Shown here piece by piece: positions 29,283 through 39,009 of a DNA stretch of 64,000 bases. Position numbers and translations under genes: made by a program. Every line of letters begins with the position of its first letter. Position 1 is the stretch's first letter. Source of the DNA: Hyphomicrobiales bacterium (GTDB taxonomy: Bacteria > Pseudomonadota > Alphaproteobacteria > Rhizobiales > Devosiaceae); contig UCAU01000036.1 in NCBI GenBank assembly GCA_900470445.1, positions 1-64,000 of the forward strand. The letters are read 5' to 3'. Below the pieces are notes generated by a model, which did no database searches, had not been told where the DNA came from, and saw only the letters and a program-made list of their open reading frames with translations.

Positions 29283-30176
29283 TCACGACAACGCGCGCAA
29301 GGCACCGGCGACTACGGAAAAGGCCGGCGAGTTCTGACGTTTGCTGGGATAGTAGAGATAATAGCCGGCGAACATTGGCGACCAATCATCCAGAACCTGG
29401 ATCAGTCGGCCGGATGCAATGTGATGCTGGACCAGACTTTCGGGGACATAGGCCAGGCCCAGGCCACTGAGGGTGGCGTCAATCATGGCAATGGATGAGT
29501 TGAAGGTCAGCTGGCCGTCCACGCGGACGCGCAACTCGCGGCCATCCTTGGAAAATTCCCACGCATAAAGCCCTCCCGATCGCAACTGGCGGTGATTGAT
29601 GCAGTCATGCGCCACCAGGTCTTGCGGCGTTTGCGGGGTGGGGTAACGCGAAAAGTAGCTCGGTGACGCCACGGCCACCAGGCGCCAATCCGGCCCGATG
29701 CGCACGGCAATCATGTCCTTGTCGAGGCTCTCCCCCAGCCGAACCCCGGCATCGAACCGCTCCTCCACGATATTGGTAAAGCCATTGTCGATATTAAGCT
29801 CGACCTTGATCTCTGGATAATCAAGCAGAATCGGTTTCAGCTTGGGCCAGACGATCCAATCCAGCGCATGGTCCGACAAGGAGATCCGCACCGTTCCGGA
29901 TGGGCGCGATTGCGACGCCATCAGTGCGCTTATCTCGCTTTCGATATCGCTGAAATGGGGCACCAGCGTGCGCAGCAGCCGCTCTCCCGCTTCGGTGGGC
30001 GACACGTTTCGCGTCGTGCGCGACAGCAGGCGCAATCCCAGCCGGGCCTCCAGCTGCTTGATGGCGTGGCTGAGGTTTGACTGTGACGTGCCCAGCTTGG
30101 CCGCGGCCTTTGTGAAGCTGCGCTCCTGCGCCACTTCCATGAACCACAGCATTTCGTTGATGTCCTGACGCCGCAT
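29283..30176 (-). CDS. LysR-family transcriptional regulator, paralogue of the one at 4991-5887
   Basis: 297 residues: N-terminal HTH (ERSFTKAAAKLGTSQSNLSHAIKQLEARLG) and effector domain. The start at 30176 is supported by GAGGA 6 nt upstream. It shares KDMIAVRIGPDWR, DAGVRLGE and YYPSKRQ/YYPSRRQ with the first LysR, so the two came from one ancestor. It diverges from the MFS gene and likely regulates the MFS-SDR operon. Confidence 0.9.
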   Translation of the reverse strand: MRRQDINEMLWFMEVAQERSFTKAAAKLGTSQSNLSHAIKQLEARLGLRLLSRTTRNVSPTEAGERLLRTLVPHFSDIESEISALMASQSRPSGTVRISLSDHALDWIVWPKLKPILLDYPEIKVELNIDNGFTNIVEERFDAGVRLGESLDKDMIAVRIGPDWRLVAVASPSYFSRYPTPQTPQDLVAHDCINHRQLRSGGLYAWEFSKDGRELRVRVDGQLTFNSSIAMIDATLSGLGLAYVPESLVQHHIASGRLIQVLDDWSPMFAGYYLYYPSKRQNSPAFSVVAGALRALS

Positions 30177-30199
30177 GAGGCTTCCTCGCATTCATATGC

Positions 30200-30211
30200 C
30201 TTATCGATAAG
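30200..30211. promoter_or_regulatory. Candidate operator in LysR/MFS intergenic region
   Basis: CTTATCGATAAG is a perfect 12-bp palindrome 24 bp upstream of the LysR start, in the 175-bp divergent promoter region. It may be the regulator's site; unproven. Confidence 0.3.
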
Positions 30212-30351
30212 TCCATGCGAATTTGAGGTACTAATCAATTTTTCATCAGGTGACTACGTTAGCGCCATGGTCGGCAGTGCTGGGATCGTTTGGTCCGGCG
30301 TGCCGATGGCTGCGCTTGAGCACGCTCGCGTGCTGGAAAGGACATCCTGCA

Positions 30352-31560
30352 ATGACTGCGACTTTTGCCCCCGCCGGCACCGGCAACCAGAGCGGCACCA
30401 CCGTCTGGAGCGCCATTCTTTGCATGTCGCTGCTGACCTTCGTGCTGATTGCCTCGGAATTCATGCCGGTGAGCCTGCTCACCCCCATTGCGCAGGATCT
30501 GGGCACGAGTGAAGGCCAGGCGGGCCAGGCTATCGCGATCTCGGGCCTGTTCGCCATAATCACCAGCCTGTTCGGCAATGCGCTCCTGTCCCGGATGGAC
30601 CGGCGAAATGTCGTGCTGCTTTACACGGGCATCCTGATCGTGTCGGGCCTATGTGTCGCGCTCGCACCCAATTATGCCGTGTTCATGATCGGTCGAGCCT
30701 TGGTCGGCGTTGCCATTGGCGGGTTTTGGTCGCTGTCCACCTCCATCCTGGCGCGCCTGGCAACGGCCGAAGACCTGCCCAAGGCCATGGCTATGCTGCA
30801 GGGAGGTACCGCGCTGGCGGCCGTCATCGCGGCGCCGCTGGGGAGTTTTCTGGGCGGGCTGATCGGCTGGCGCGGCGCTTTCCTCACCGTGGTGCCGGTG
30901 GGCCTGGCGGGGCTGGCCTGGCAATATCTGGCCATTCCGCATATGCCGCCGCAACGGCTCGTCTCGGCCCGCGCCATGCTCGGGCTGTTCCGCAAACCGA
31001 TAGTGGCCATGGGCATGGCGGCCACTACGCTTGCCTTCATGGGTCAGTTTGCGCTGTCCACCTATCTGCGCCCCTATCTGGAAAACGTCACTGGCCTCGA
31101 TATCAATGCCCTTTCGCTCGTCCTGCTCGGCGTGGGACTGGGTGGACTGGCCGGCACCTCGATCATCGGTTTCGTGCTGCGTACCCATCTTCGGGCGGTG
31201 GTGATCGGGTTTCCCATCATCATGGCGGCATTGGCCGTGCTGCTGCTCCTCTCCGGGCATGTGGCTATGGCCGTTGCGGCAATCCTGCTGCTGTGGGGCC
31301 TGTTCAGCACGCCGATCCCGGTGGCCTGGGGCACCTGGATGACGCGGGTCATTCCCGGTGATCTGGAAGCCGGCGGCGGGCTGCAGGTGGCGCTGATCCA
31401 GCTGGCTATCACCCTGGGCGCCTTCGCCGGGGGGCTGCTCTATGACACGACCGGCTGGCAGAGCACCTTCATTTTCGCAGCAGCGCTTTTGTGTGCCTCG
31501 GCGTTGCTCGCTCTGATTACAACGCGCCGGCCGGTCCACGCCCAGCCAGTTCACGCCTGA
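30352..31560 (+). CDS. MFS transporter, DHA1 type (YdhP/NepI-like)
   Basis: 402-residue membrane protein with 12 predicted helices. The N-terminal VLIASEFMPVSLLTPIAQDL and the Ser-rich GFWSLSTSILARL are typical of the NepI/YdhP/AraJ branch, exporters of nucleosides, sugars or small toxic compounds. The ATG at 30352 follows AAGGA at 9 nt; an upstream extension of 34 residues is unlikely. First gene of the operon diverging from the LysR paralogue. Confidence 0.88.
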   Translation: MTATFAPAGTGNQSGTTVWSAILCMSLLTFVLIASEFMPVSLLTPIAQDLGTSEGQAGQAIAISGLFAIITSLFGNALLSRMDRRNVVLLYTGILIVSGLCVALAPNYAVFMIGRALVGVAIGGFWSLSTSILARLATAEDLPKAMAMLQGGTALAAVIAAPLGSFLGGLIGWRGAFLTVVPVGLAGLAWQYLAIPHMPPQRLVSARAMLGLFRKPIVAMGMAATTLAFMGQFALSTYLRPYLENVTGLDINALSLVLLGVGLGGLAGTSIIGFVLRTHLRAVVIGFPIIMAALAVLLLLSGHVAMAVAAILLLWGLFSTPIPVAWGTWMTRVIPGDLEAGGGLQVALIQLAITLGAFAGGLLYDTTGWQSTFIFAAALLCASALLALITTRRPVHAQPVHA

Positions 31561-31600
31561 CCAACCGGCCCTCTCGGGCACCCGGGGGCGGGGCCCCCGA

Positions 31601-31672
31601 ACCATCGCATTGCAACATGCCAACGATGGCAAGGCCGTCGATTGGCTGGAACACATCACCGGCGCCGATTAG
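31601..31672 (+). pseudogene. 3' remnant of a GtHNL-like cupin gene
   Basis: The 135-bp gap between the MFS and SDR genes carries a 23-codon frame ending in TAG at 31670-31672 that reads TIALQHANDGKAVDWLEHIT and three more residues. It matches residues 107-126 of the intact cupin at 5994-6422 (IAIQESLDGKAVDWLEQVSD). The sequence just upstream is a GC-rich inverted stretch (CGGGGGCGGGGCCCCCG region) with no cupin homology. The rest of the gene has been deleted, leaving a scar in a locus that otherwise parallels the one at 5 kb. Confidence 0.75.
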
Positions 31673-31695
31673 GGCGCGTAACAAGGAGACTAACC

Positions 31696-32439
31696 ATGAT
31701 CAAGGACAAGGTCGTCATCATCACCGGCGCATCGTCGGGCATTGGTGAAGCAACGGCAAGGCTACTGGCTAGCAAGGGCGCCAAGGTCGTGCTCGGTGCA
31801 CGCCGCACGGACAAGTTGAAGCAGATTGCCGACGATATCGCGGCAGCGGGCGGCGAAGCCGCCTATCAGGAACTCGACGTCACCCGCCAATCGGACAATG
31901 ACGCCATCGTGGCGCTGGCCAAATCTACCTTCGGCCGGCTCGACGTCAGCTTCCTCAATGCGGGGCTGATGCCCAATTCCATGCTGTCGGCGCTGCGCAC
32001 GGATGACTGGCACCAGATGGTCGATGTCAACATCAAGGGCGTGCTCAATGGCGTCGCCGCCGTGTTGCCCACTTTCTCGGCCCAAAAATCGGGGCATGTC
32101 ATCGCCACCTCGTCGGTCGCCGGCCTCAAGGCCTATCCGGGCGGCGCCGTCTATGGCGGCACCAAATGGTTCCTGCGCGACTTCATGGAAGTGCTGCGCA
32201 TGGAATCGGCCATGGAAGGCAGCAATATCCGGACCGCAACGATCTATCCCGCGGCGATCAATACCGAACTGCTCACCACCATCGCCGATGCCGGCGCGGC
32301 CGAGGCGATGCAGGGCATCTATGACAAATACGGCATCGCGCCGGATCGCATTGCCGACGTGGTGGCCTTTGCCATCGACGCACCCGAGGACACCAATATC
32401 AACGAATTCACGGTCGGACCGGCCAGCCAGCCCTGGTAA
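31696..32439 (+). CDS. Short-chain dehydrogenase/reductase
   Basis: 247-residue classical SDR: TGASSGIG, NAGLM, catalytic Ser in IATSSVAG and the YGGTK active-site block (Y-x3-K kept). The tail INEFTVGPASQPW is typical of the YdfG-like group that acts on hydroxy-acids or small keto compounds. The start at 31696 follows AAGGAG. It sits right after the cupin remnant. Confidence 0.9.
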   Translation: MIKDKVVIITGASSGIGEATARLLASKGAKVVLGARRTDKLKQIADDIAAAGGEAAYQELDVTRQSDNDAIVALAKSTFGRLDVSFLNAGLMPNSMLSALRTDDWHQMVDVNIKGVLNGVAAVLPTFSAQKSGHVIATSSVAGLKAYPGGAVYGGTKWFLRDFMEVLRMESAMEGSNIRTATIYPAAINTELLTTIADAGAAEAMQGIYDKYGIAPDRIADVVAFAIDAPEDTNINEFTVGPASQPW

Positions 32440-32477
32440 ACCTGGCCAACAAGCGAGCGAAAGAGCAAGGACACCCC

Positions 32478-33620
32478 ATGGCACTGCGTCTTAAAATGCT
32501 GGCGGCAACAGCGCTGGCATCCAGCTTGATGCTGGCCAATGCGGCCTACGCCCAAAGCGTTAATGCCGGCGATCGGGCCCCCTCAACGGACCGCCCTTTC
32601 ACCAGCGAGGCTATTGCCGAATTCGACACGCCCTGGGCCCTGGCATTCCTGCCGGATGGGCGGATGCTCGTCACCGAAAAGCCCGGTCGGGCTTTCCTGG
32701 TAGCGCAGGACGGCCAGAAGCTGGAAATCGGCAATGTCCCCGAAGTTCTGGCCGCCGGGCAGAATGGCCTGCTCGATATCGCCGTCGCCCCAGACTTTGC
32801 CGACAGTAGCCAAGTCTATTTCACCTATGTCGCTCCCGGCAACGGTGGCGCCCTGACGCTGAGCCGCGCCAATCTGACTATCGAGGATGATGCCGTCGGT
32901 TTCGCAGACCCGCAGGTGCTCTGGCAGCAGGCACCGGCAGGCGGCGGTGGCCAGCCTGGCGGCATTATCGCCTTCGATCCGGATGGCGAGCATCTGTTCC
33001 TGTCGGTCGGCGACCGCATGGAGCCTGCCAGCGCGCAGGATCCTGATCAGGCCCGCGGCAAAGTGCTCCGCCTCAATCTCGATGGCGGCACGCCGCGGGA
33101 CAATCCGCTCTTTGCCGAAGGCGGGGTGCGGGCGCAAACCTGGTCCACCGGCCATCGCAATCCCTATGGCCTGGCGTTCGACGCTACCGGCAATCTTTGG
33201 CTGCACGAAATGGGACCGCGTGGCGGCGACGAGCTGAATTTGATCGAGCAGGGCCAGAATTACGGCTGGCCCATCGTCTCCAATGGCAACGAGTATGGCG
33301 GCGAACCCATTCCCGATCATGACACCAGGCCCGAATTTGCCGCCCCCGCGGTCTATTGGACCCCGGTGATCGCGCCGGCCGGCCTGGCCTTCTATGAAGG
33401 CACGATGTTCCCGCAATGGCAGGGTTCGGCTCTGATCGGCGGCCTTGCCGTCCGCTCGCTCGTCCGCGTGGGTTTTGATGGCTCGGCGGCGGACGAAGTC
33501 GACCGCTGGGACATGGGCGCGCGCATTCGCGATGTCGCCGTGGCGCCCGATGGCGCGGTCTGGATCATTGAGGATAGCGGGCAGGGCCACCTATCGCGGC
33601 TGACGCCGCTGGCTCGGTAG
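32478..33620 (+). CDS. Periplasmic PQQ-dependent sugar dehydrogenase (soluble aldose dehydrogenase-like)
   Basis: 380-residue six-bladed beta-propeller of the sorbosone/glucose dehydrogenase family. Signal peptide at residues 1-25 (cleavage near AYA/Q). Family motifs: DTPWALAFLPDGRMLVTEKPG, GQNGLLDIAVAPDF, STGHRNPYGLAFDATGNLWLHEMGPRGGDELN and NYGWP. Relatives oxidise aldoses in the periplasm with PQQ and calcium. No PQQ biosynthesis gene lies in the window, so the cofactor must come from elsewhere. Co-transcribed with the SDR upstream. Confidence 0.9.
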   Translation: MALRLKMLAATALASSLMLANAAYAQSVNAGDRAPSTDRPFTSEAIAEFDTPWALAFLPDGRMLVTEKPGRAFLVAQDGQKLEIGNVPEVLAAGQNGLLDIAVAPDFADSSQVYFTYVAPGNGGALTLSRANLTIEDDAVGFADPQVLWQQAPAGGGGQPGGIIAFDPDGEHLFLSVGDRMEPASAQDPDQARGKVLRLNLDGGTPRDNPLFAEGGVRAQTWSTGHRNPYGLAFDATGNLWLHEMGPRGGDELNLIEQGQNYGWPIVSNGNEYGGEPIPDHDTRPEFAAPAVYWTPVIAPAGLAFYEGTMFPQWQGSALIGGLAVRSLVRVGFDGSAADEVDRWDMGARIRDVAVAPDGAVWIIEDSGQGHLSRLTPLAR

Positions 33621-33646
33621 CGCAAACCTTTACTGGAGACAGATCG

Positions 33647-34105
33647 ATGCAATTTTCACGGGATAGCCTGAGGACGATCCTGGTTGCCGGAGCCTTGTCC
33701 GTTCTGGCACCACTTCCCTCCCATGCCCAGACTGCAGGCGGCGTCGTCGGCACGATCGTCCGGTTTTCCAACGGCGCCAACCAGGTGGACGTGACTATTG
33801 GCGAGGACAATCCCACCGTCAGGGATTTCCTATCGCGCCTGCCGCTCACCATGCCGCTCGAAGAATATGCCGGCCGAGAGAAGATCGGCTATTTCGAGCC
33901 CAAGTTGGCAATCCAGGGTTCTCCCGGCTCCGATCCCGAAGACGGCGATCTCATCTATTTCGTGCCCTGGGGCAATTTCGGCTTCTATTACAATGCCAGC
34001 GGCATCGGCTATTCCGACCAGACCATCCATCTGGGCACCTACAATGCCACGCGCGAAGAGCTCTCGCGGCTGGAGGGCGCCGTCACCATAGCGATCGCGC
34101 GTTAG
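33647..34105 (+). CDS. Secreted cyclophilin-like domain protein
   Basis: 152 residues with a signal peptide (1-27, SHA/Q). The mature part has the cyclophilin-like fold of the PF18050 group: NPTVRDFLSRLPLTMPLEEYAGREKIGYF, GDLIYFVPWGNFGFYYN, QTIHLGTYNA. The family often accompanies oxidoreductases and cupins; whether it is a peptidyl-prolyl isomerase is unproven. It follows the PQQ dehydrogenase after 26 bp. Confidence 0.8.
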   Translation: MQFSRDSLRTILVAGALSVLAPLPSHAQTAGGVVGTIVRFSNGANQVDVTIGEDNPTVRDFLSRLPLTMPLEEYAGREKIGYFEPKLAIQGSPGSDPEDGDLIYFVPWGNFGFYYNASGIGYSDQTIHLGTYNATREELSRLEGAVTIAIAR

Positions 34106-34130
34106 CCGCGGCCCAAACAGGGTGTTGAAT

Positions 34131-34174
34131 ACAGTGATGGGGTGAACGGCTTGGGTCGTTCACCCCATCACTGT
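34131..34174. terminator. Strong bidirectional hairpin terminator
   Basis: Perfect 18-bp inverted repeat (left arm ACAGTGATGGGGTGAACG, right arm its exact complement) with an 8-nt loop, midway between the convergent cyclophilin-like and hydrolase genes. No long T-tract, but the stem is the strongest in the window. Confidence 0.65.
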
Positions 34175-34237
34175 TGGAGGGAGCCCCGACCTAGCACCCC
34201 ACGAGGGAAGGGCGGTAGACCGGAACTCTCGAAAGCA

Positions 34238-35338
34238 TCAGGCGCTCAGGTGTTCGTCGAAGAAGGACTGCAGCTTGTCGAAGGGAATGACATCCACCCG
34301 ATCGTAGAGATCGACGTGATTGGCTCCCTCGACGATCAGCAACTCCTTCGGCTCGGCTGCCGCCGCATAGGCGTCCTGGCTAAAATACAGCGAATGGGCC
34401 TCGGATCCGGCGATCAGCAGCATCGGGCGTGGCGAGATTTCCGCGACATAGCTCAGCAGCGGCATATTCATGAAGGACAGTGCATTGGTCACGGTCCAGC
34501 CGGCATTGGAATTGACCGAGCGTTCATGATAGCCGCGCGGCGTCTTGTAATAGTCGAAGTACATCTGCACCACCGGATCGGTCACCCCGTCCAGCGTGTC
34601 GGGCAGCCCGCCAGCCAGCGCCGTAGTGCCGCTTTCGGCATCGGCCCAGCGTTGCTCGCTCATCTGGGTCATGGCTTGCAGGCGCTGCTCGGGGGTGAGC
34701 GCATCGTAATAGCCCCGCGCCATGACGCGTGACATATCGTACATGCTCGTGGTGGCGACTGCCTTGACGCGCTTGTCGGCGGCAACGGCATTCAATCCCA
34801 TTCCGGCAAAGCCGCAAATGCCGATCACCCCGATACGCCCGCGATCCACCGAGGCCTGCAGGCCAAGACAATCGATAGCGGCGCTGAAATCCTCGGTATT
34901 GATGTCTGGGGAGGCGACGCTGCGCACTTCCCCGCCACTTTCACCGACAAAGGACGGATCGAAGGCCAGCGTCACAAAGCCGCGCTCGGCCATGATCTGG
35001 GCGTAGAGACCGGCAGACTGTTCCTTGACGGCGCCGAACGGGCCGGCGATGGCCAGGGCCGGCAGCACGGCGTCACCACGATTGGCAGGCGTATAGAGGT
35101 CGCCGACTAGGGGTATGCCATAGCGGTTGGTAAACGTGACCTTCTGGTGATCGACGGCATCGCTCTTGGGGAACACCTTGTCCCACTCATCCGCCTGCGC
35201 AAAGGCAGGTGTCCCGATCACCGAAGCCACGCCCAGTGCTCCGGCGCCTATGCCGGCAAACTTGAGCAGGTTGCGCCGATTGGCGTCGGGCGCGTCGGGG
35301 TGGCTAGGGTTAGTCTCACTAGCGTGCTGATCATTCAT
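34238..35338 (-). CDS. Tat-exported alpha/beta hydrolase (dienelactone hydrolase-like)
   Basis: 366 residues. Start at 35338 with AAGGAGA upstream. Residues 21-47 form a twin-arginine signal (RRNLLKFAG, hydrophobic core, AFA/Q), so it is exported folded. The hydrolase core follows (PALAIAGPFGAVKEQSAGLYAQ). The nucleophile elbow reads GICGFAG with C175 and no Ser in a G-x-S-x-G pattern, and a late histidine lies in EGANHVDLYD. This could be a cysteine hydrolase as in dienelactone hydrolase, or a changed active site. Monocistronic, converging on the PQQ operon. Confidence 0.82.
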   Translation of the reverse strand: MNDQHASETNPSHPDAPDANRRNLLKFAGIGAGALGVASVIGTPAFAQADEWDKVFPKSDAVDHQKVTFTNRYGIPLVGDLYTPANRGDAVLPALAIAGPFGAVKEQSAGLYAQIMAERGFVTLAFDPSFVGESGGEVRSVASPDINTEDFSAAIDCLGLQASVDRGRIGVIGICGFAGMGLNAVAADKRVKAVATTSMYDMSRVMARGYYDALTPEQRLQAMTQMSEQRWADAESGTTALAGGLPDTLDGVTDPVVQMYFDYYKTPRGYHERSVNSNAGWTVTNALSFMNMPLLSYVAEISPRPMLLIAGSEAHSLYFSQDAYAAAAEPKELLIVEGANHVDLYDRVDVIPFDKLQSFFDEHLSA

Positions 35339-35427
35339 GCCGGTCTCCTTGCGATTGGTTTCACCGCAAAGGTAGTGACCGTAGCGCAGGGTGATTAGAT
35401 CACCGATTTCGCAAGTACCTATCGACC

Positions 35428-35575
35428 TCATTCATAAGTGGCATCCTGCCGCCGGCGCTTTTTGCTGATAGCGAGCAGCCCCACGCCGATGGCGATGCTC
35501 ATCAGCGGCATCATCAGGCCAAGTGGCGCGATCAGACTGGGGGATGGCGGCGCTGAAGACCGTCATGCGATTGTC
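35428..35575 (-). pseudogene. Possible 3' fragment of a membrane protein gene
   Basis: In the 253-bp gap upstream of the hydrolase, a minus-strand frame encodes a hydrophobic helix and basic tail (LIAPLGLMMPLMSIAIGVGL, then AISKKRRRQDATYE) and stops at 35428. Upstream the sense continues one base out of frame (MTVFSAAIPQ) across a run of five Cs, so it looks like a decayed gene end. No start or Shine-Dalgarno in frame. Low certainty. Confidence 0.3.
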
Positions 35576-35591
35576 CGCAATTGGCTTGAGT

Positions 35592-36823
35592 TTACCTGTG
35601 GCTCGCGGCGGATGAAAGTTGCCCCGCCGATCCATTTGCGAGCGCCCGCGCTACACCCCTCAGTTCCGCCAATCCCTTTAGTCGGCCAATCAGCGGATAG
35701 CCCGGCTGCCCGCCACGGTTCAGGTCGTCGAGAATGTCCTGGCCATGATCGGGCCGCATCGGGATTATCGCGTCGGAGCGTCCGGCGGCCTTGCGCCGCG
35801 CTTCCTCGTCGACAATGGCTCTGATCAGCGCGATCATATCGACGCTGCCGTCCAGATGCTCGCTTTCATAGAAGGAGCCGCCCACGCCGTCGCCTTCCAG
35901 CTGCACATTGCGCAGATGCAGGAAATGCACGCGGTCGCCCAGGCGTCGCATGATGCCGGCGAGATCGTTATCCGGCCGCGCCCCGAGCGCGCCGGAACAC
36001 AGGGTCATACCGTTTGCCGCATCCGGCAGATGGTCGAGCATGGCGCGATAGTCGGCTTCGGTCGACATGATGCGCGGCAGGCCCATCAGGGAAAACGGGG
36101 GATCGTCCGGATGGCAGCAGAGGCGTATGCCGAGCCCGGCCGCAACCGGCACCACTTCTTCGAGAAAATCGAACAAATGCCGGCGCAATCGCTCGCTCGA
36201 TATGTCGCCATACCGCGCCAGATGTTCCTGCACGGTGCCGACCGACAATCGGTCAGCGGCTCCGGGCAATCCCGCCAGCACGCTTGCTGCCAGCTTTTGT
36301 TTGTCGGCGTCGCTCATGCGCTTGAAGCGTGCCGTGGCTTCGGCTGAGACAGCTTGCGAAACGCTCTCGGCCGCGCCTTTGCGCTGCAAGAGGTGAATAT
36401 CGAAAGCCGCGAAGTCGATCGCGTCGAACCGCATGCAGGTGCCGCCATGCGGCAGGCGCCAGGCCAGGTCGGTTCGGGTCCAGTCGATGACCGGCATGAA
36501 ATTGTAGCAGATCGTAGAAATGCCGGCTGCTGCCAGGTTTGCGAGGCTCAGTTTGTAATTGGCGATGTGCTCGCGCCAGGCGCCGGTCTGCCGTTTGATG
36601 TCCTCCGAAACCGGCAGGCTTTCCACGACAAGCCAGACGAGGCCCGAAGCGCGGCCGTCGCGTGTCGTGCTTATCTGAGCCTGGCGTTTGGCGATCTCGC
36701 TTGCGGGCCAGACTGCGCCGTCGGGGATATGGTGTAAGGCAGAGACGATACCGGTGGCACCCGTCTGCATGATGTCGGAAATGGTGGTGACGTCGGACGG
36801 GCCGAACCAGCGCCAGGTTTCGA

Positions 36824-36827
<4 letters not shown>
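35592..36827 (-). CDS. uxuA: Mannonate dehydratase
   Basis: 411-residue TIM-barrel enzyme that dehydrates D-mannonate to 2-keto-3-deoxygluconate in glucuronate catabolism. UxuA features: [35 protein letters not shown] at the N-terminus, [41 protein letters not shown] near HLR, and the MRPDHGQ motif. The ATG at 36827 overlaps the ATPase stop (ATGA), so it is translated with the importer. Enzymes for the preceding steps are not in the window except possibly the divergent Gfo/Idh/MocA proteins. Confidence 0.92.
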
Positions 36828-37912
<1,085 letters not shown>

Positions 37913-37923
37913 CAATATGGTCC

Positions 37924-39009
37924 TTACTTGATACCGGTCGAGGCAATGCCGCTGGTAATGTAGCGTTGCAGGAAGATGAAGGCGAAGGCGAGCGGCAGGG
38001 CCGTCAGCGTCGTCATCGCCAACAGGATTTCGTAGCGCACACCATATTCGGTCTGAAACGAGGCCAGGGCCAGTTGCAGCGTGTAGGACTCGCGCCGGGT
38101 CAGCACGACCAGTGGCAACAGGAAGTCGTTCCAGCGCGACAAGATTGAGAAGATCGCGACCACGGCCAAAGCCGGCGAGGACAGTGGCAGGATGATGCGC
38201 CAGAAAATACGCCATTCGCTGGCGTGATCCATGCGCGCCGCCTCGATCAATTCATCCGGAATGGTCAGCATATATTGTCGCAACAGGAAGACGCCGGTCG
38301 GCGTGGCCACAGTCGGCAGGATGACGCCCCAGAGATTTCCGACCAGCCCAAGCTGGGCAACGATCATATAGGTGGGGACCAGCACCACTGTTGCCGGGAT
38401 CATCAGGGTGGCAAGGATCGAGACCAGCGCGACATTGGAGCCGCGGAAGCGGTATTTGGACAGCGCAAAGGCCGCCATGGAATTCATCACCAGCGTGATG
38501 ATGGTTGCCACCACCGTGATGAAGAGACTGTTGAACAAATAGCGCCACATCTGCCCGCCGGAACTGCTTAGCAGATTGGTGTAATTCTCGGTGGCAAGGT
38601 GCAATTGCCGGACTGGCGTCGCATTGCCCACCGGCACCACGATCCGCTCCTGCGGATTGGCGGGATCGATCATCTGCGCCTGGATGCCGACCCGGCGCAA
38701 TTGCGCCAGCTGACGGGTCTGGCCATCCTCGCCCACCACGTCAAACAAGGGCAGGGGTTCGTCGTGGCCGTCCACCACTACCGTCTGGGCCGCATAGGGC
38801 AGCAGCGTCGGCGGAAATTCGGTGAGGTTTGCCGGGGTCTTCAGCGACGAAATGGCCACCCACAGCACTGGCGTAAACATCACCAGCAGCCCGAGGAACA
38901 GGTAGAGATAGGTCAGCCAGTCGGTCCAATCGAGCCGCTTGCGGCCGCGCCGGCGCGTGGCGAATTCAACGATCGACACTGTCGGTTTGGCTTGGCTGAG
39001 ATCAGTCAT
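37924..39009 (-). CDS. Sugar ABC transporter permease (MalG-like) with an extra periplasmic loop
   Basis: 361 residues, about 80 longer than a usual MalG protein. Between the first helix (about 31-56) and the remaining helices lies an insert of roughly 90 residues ([41 protein letters not shown]), expected in the periplasm. The EAA loop [23 protein letters not shown] is normal. ATG 39009, with GAGGTGG upstream, overlaps the preceding permease by 8 bp. Confidence 0.9.
   Translation of the reverse strand: MTDLSQAKPTVSIVEFATRRRGRKRLDWTDWLTYLYLFLGLLVMFTPVLWVAISSLKTPANLTEFPPTLLPYAAQTVVVDGHDEPLPLFDVVGEDGQTRQLAQLRRVGIQAQMIDPANPQERIVVPVGNATPVRQLHLATENYTNLLSSSGGQMWRYLFNSLFITVVATIITLVMNSMAAFALSKYRFRGSNVALVSILATLMIPATVVLVPTYMIVAQLGLVGNLWGVILPTVATPTGVFLLRQYMLTIPDELIEAARMDHASEWRIFWRIILPLSSPALAVVAIFSILSRWNDFLLPLVVLTRRESYTLQLALASFQTEYGVRYEILLAMTTLTALPLAFAFIFLQRYITSGIASTGIK

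Noticed and set aside
30649-31659. 336-codon minus-strand frame opposite the MFS gene
   Set aside because: Shadow of a membrane protein; highly charged, repetitive translation with no recognisable fold.
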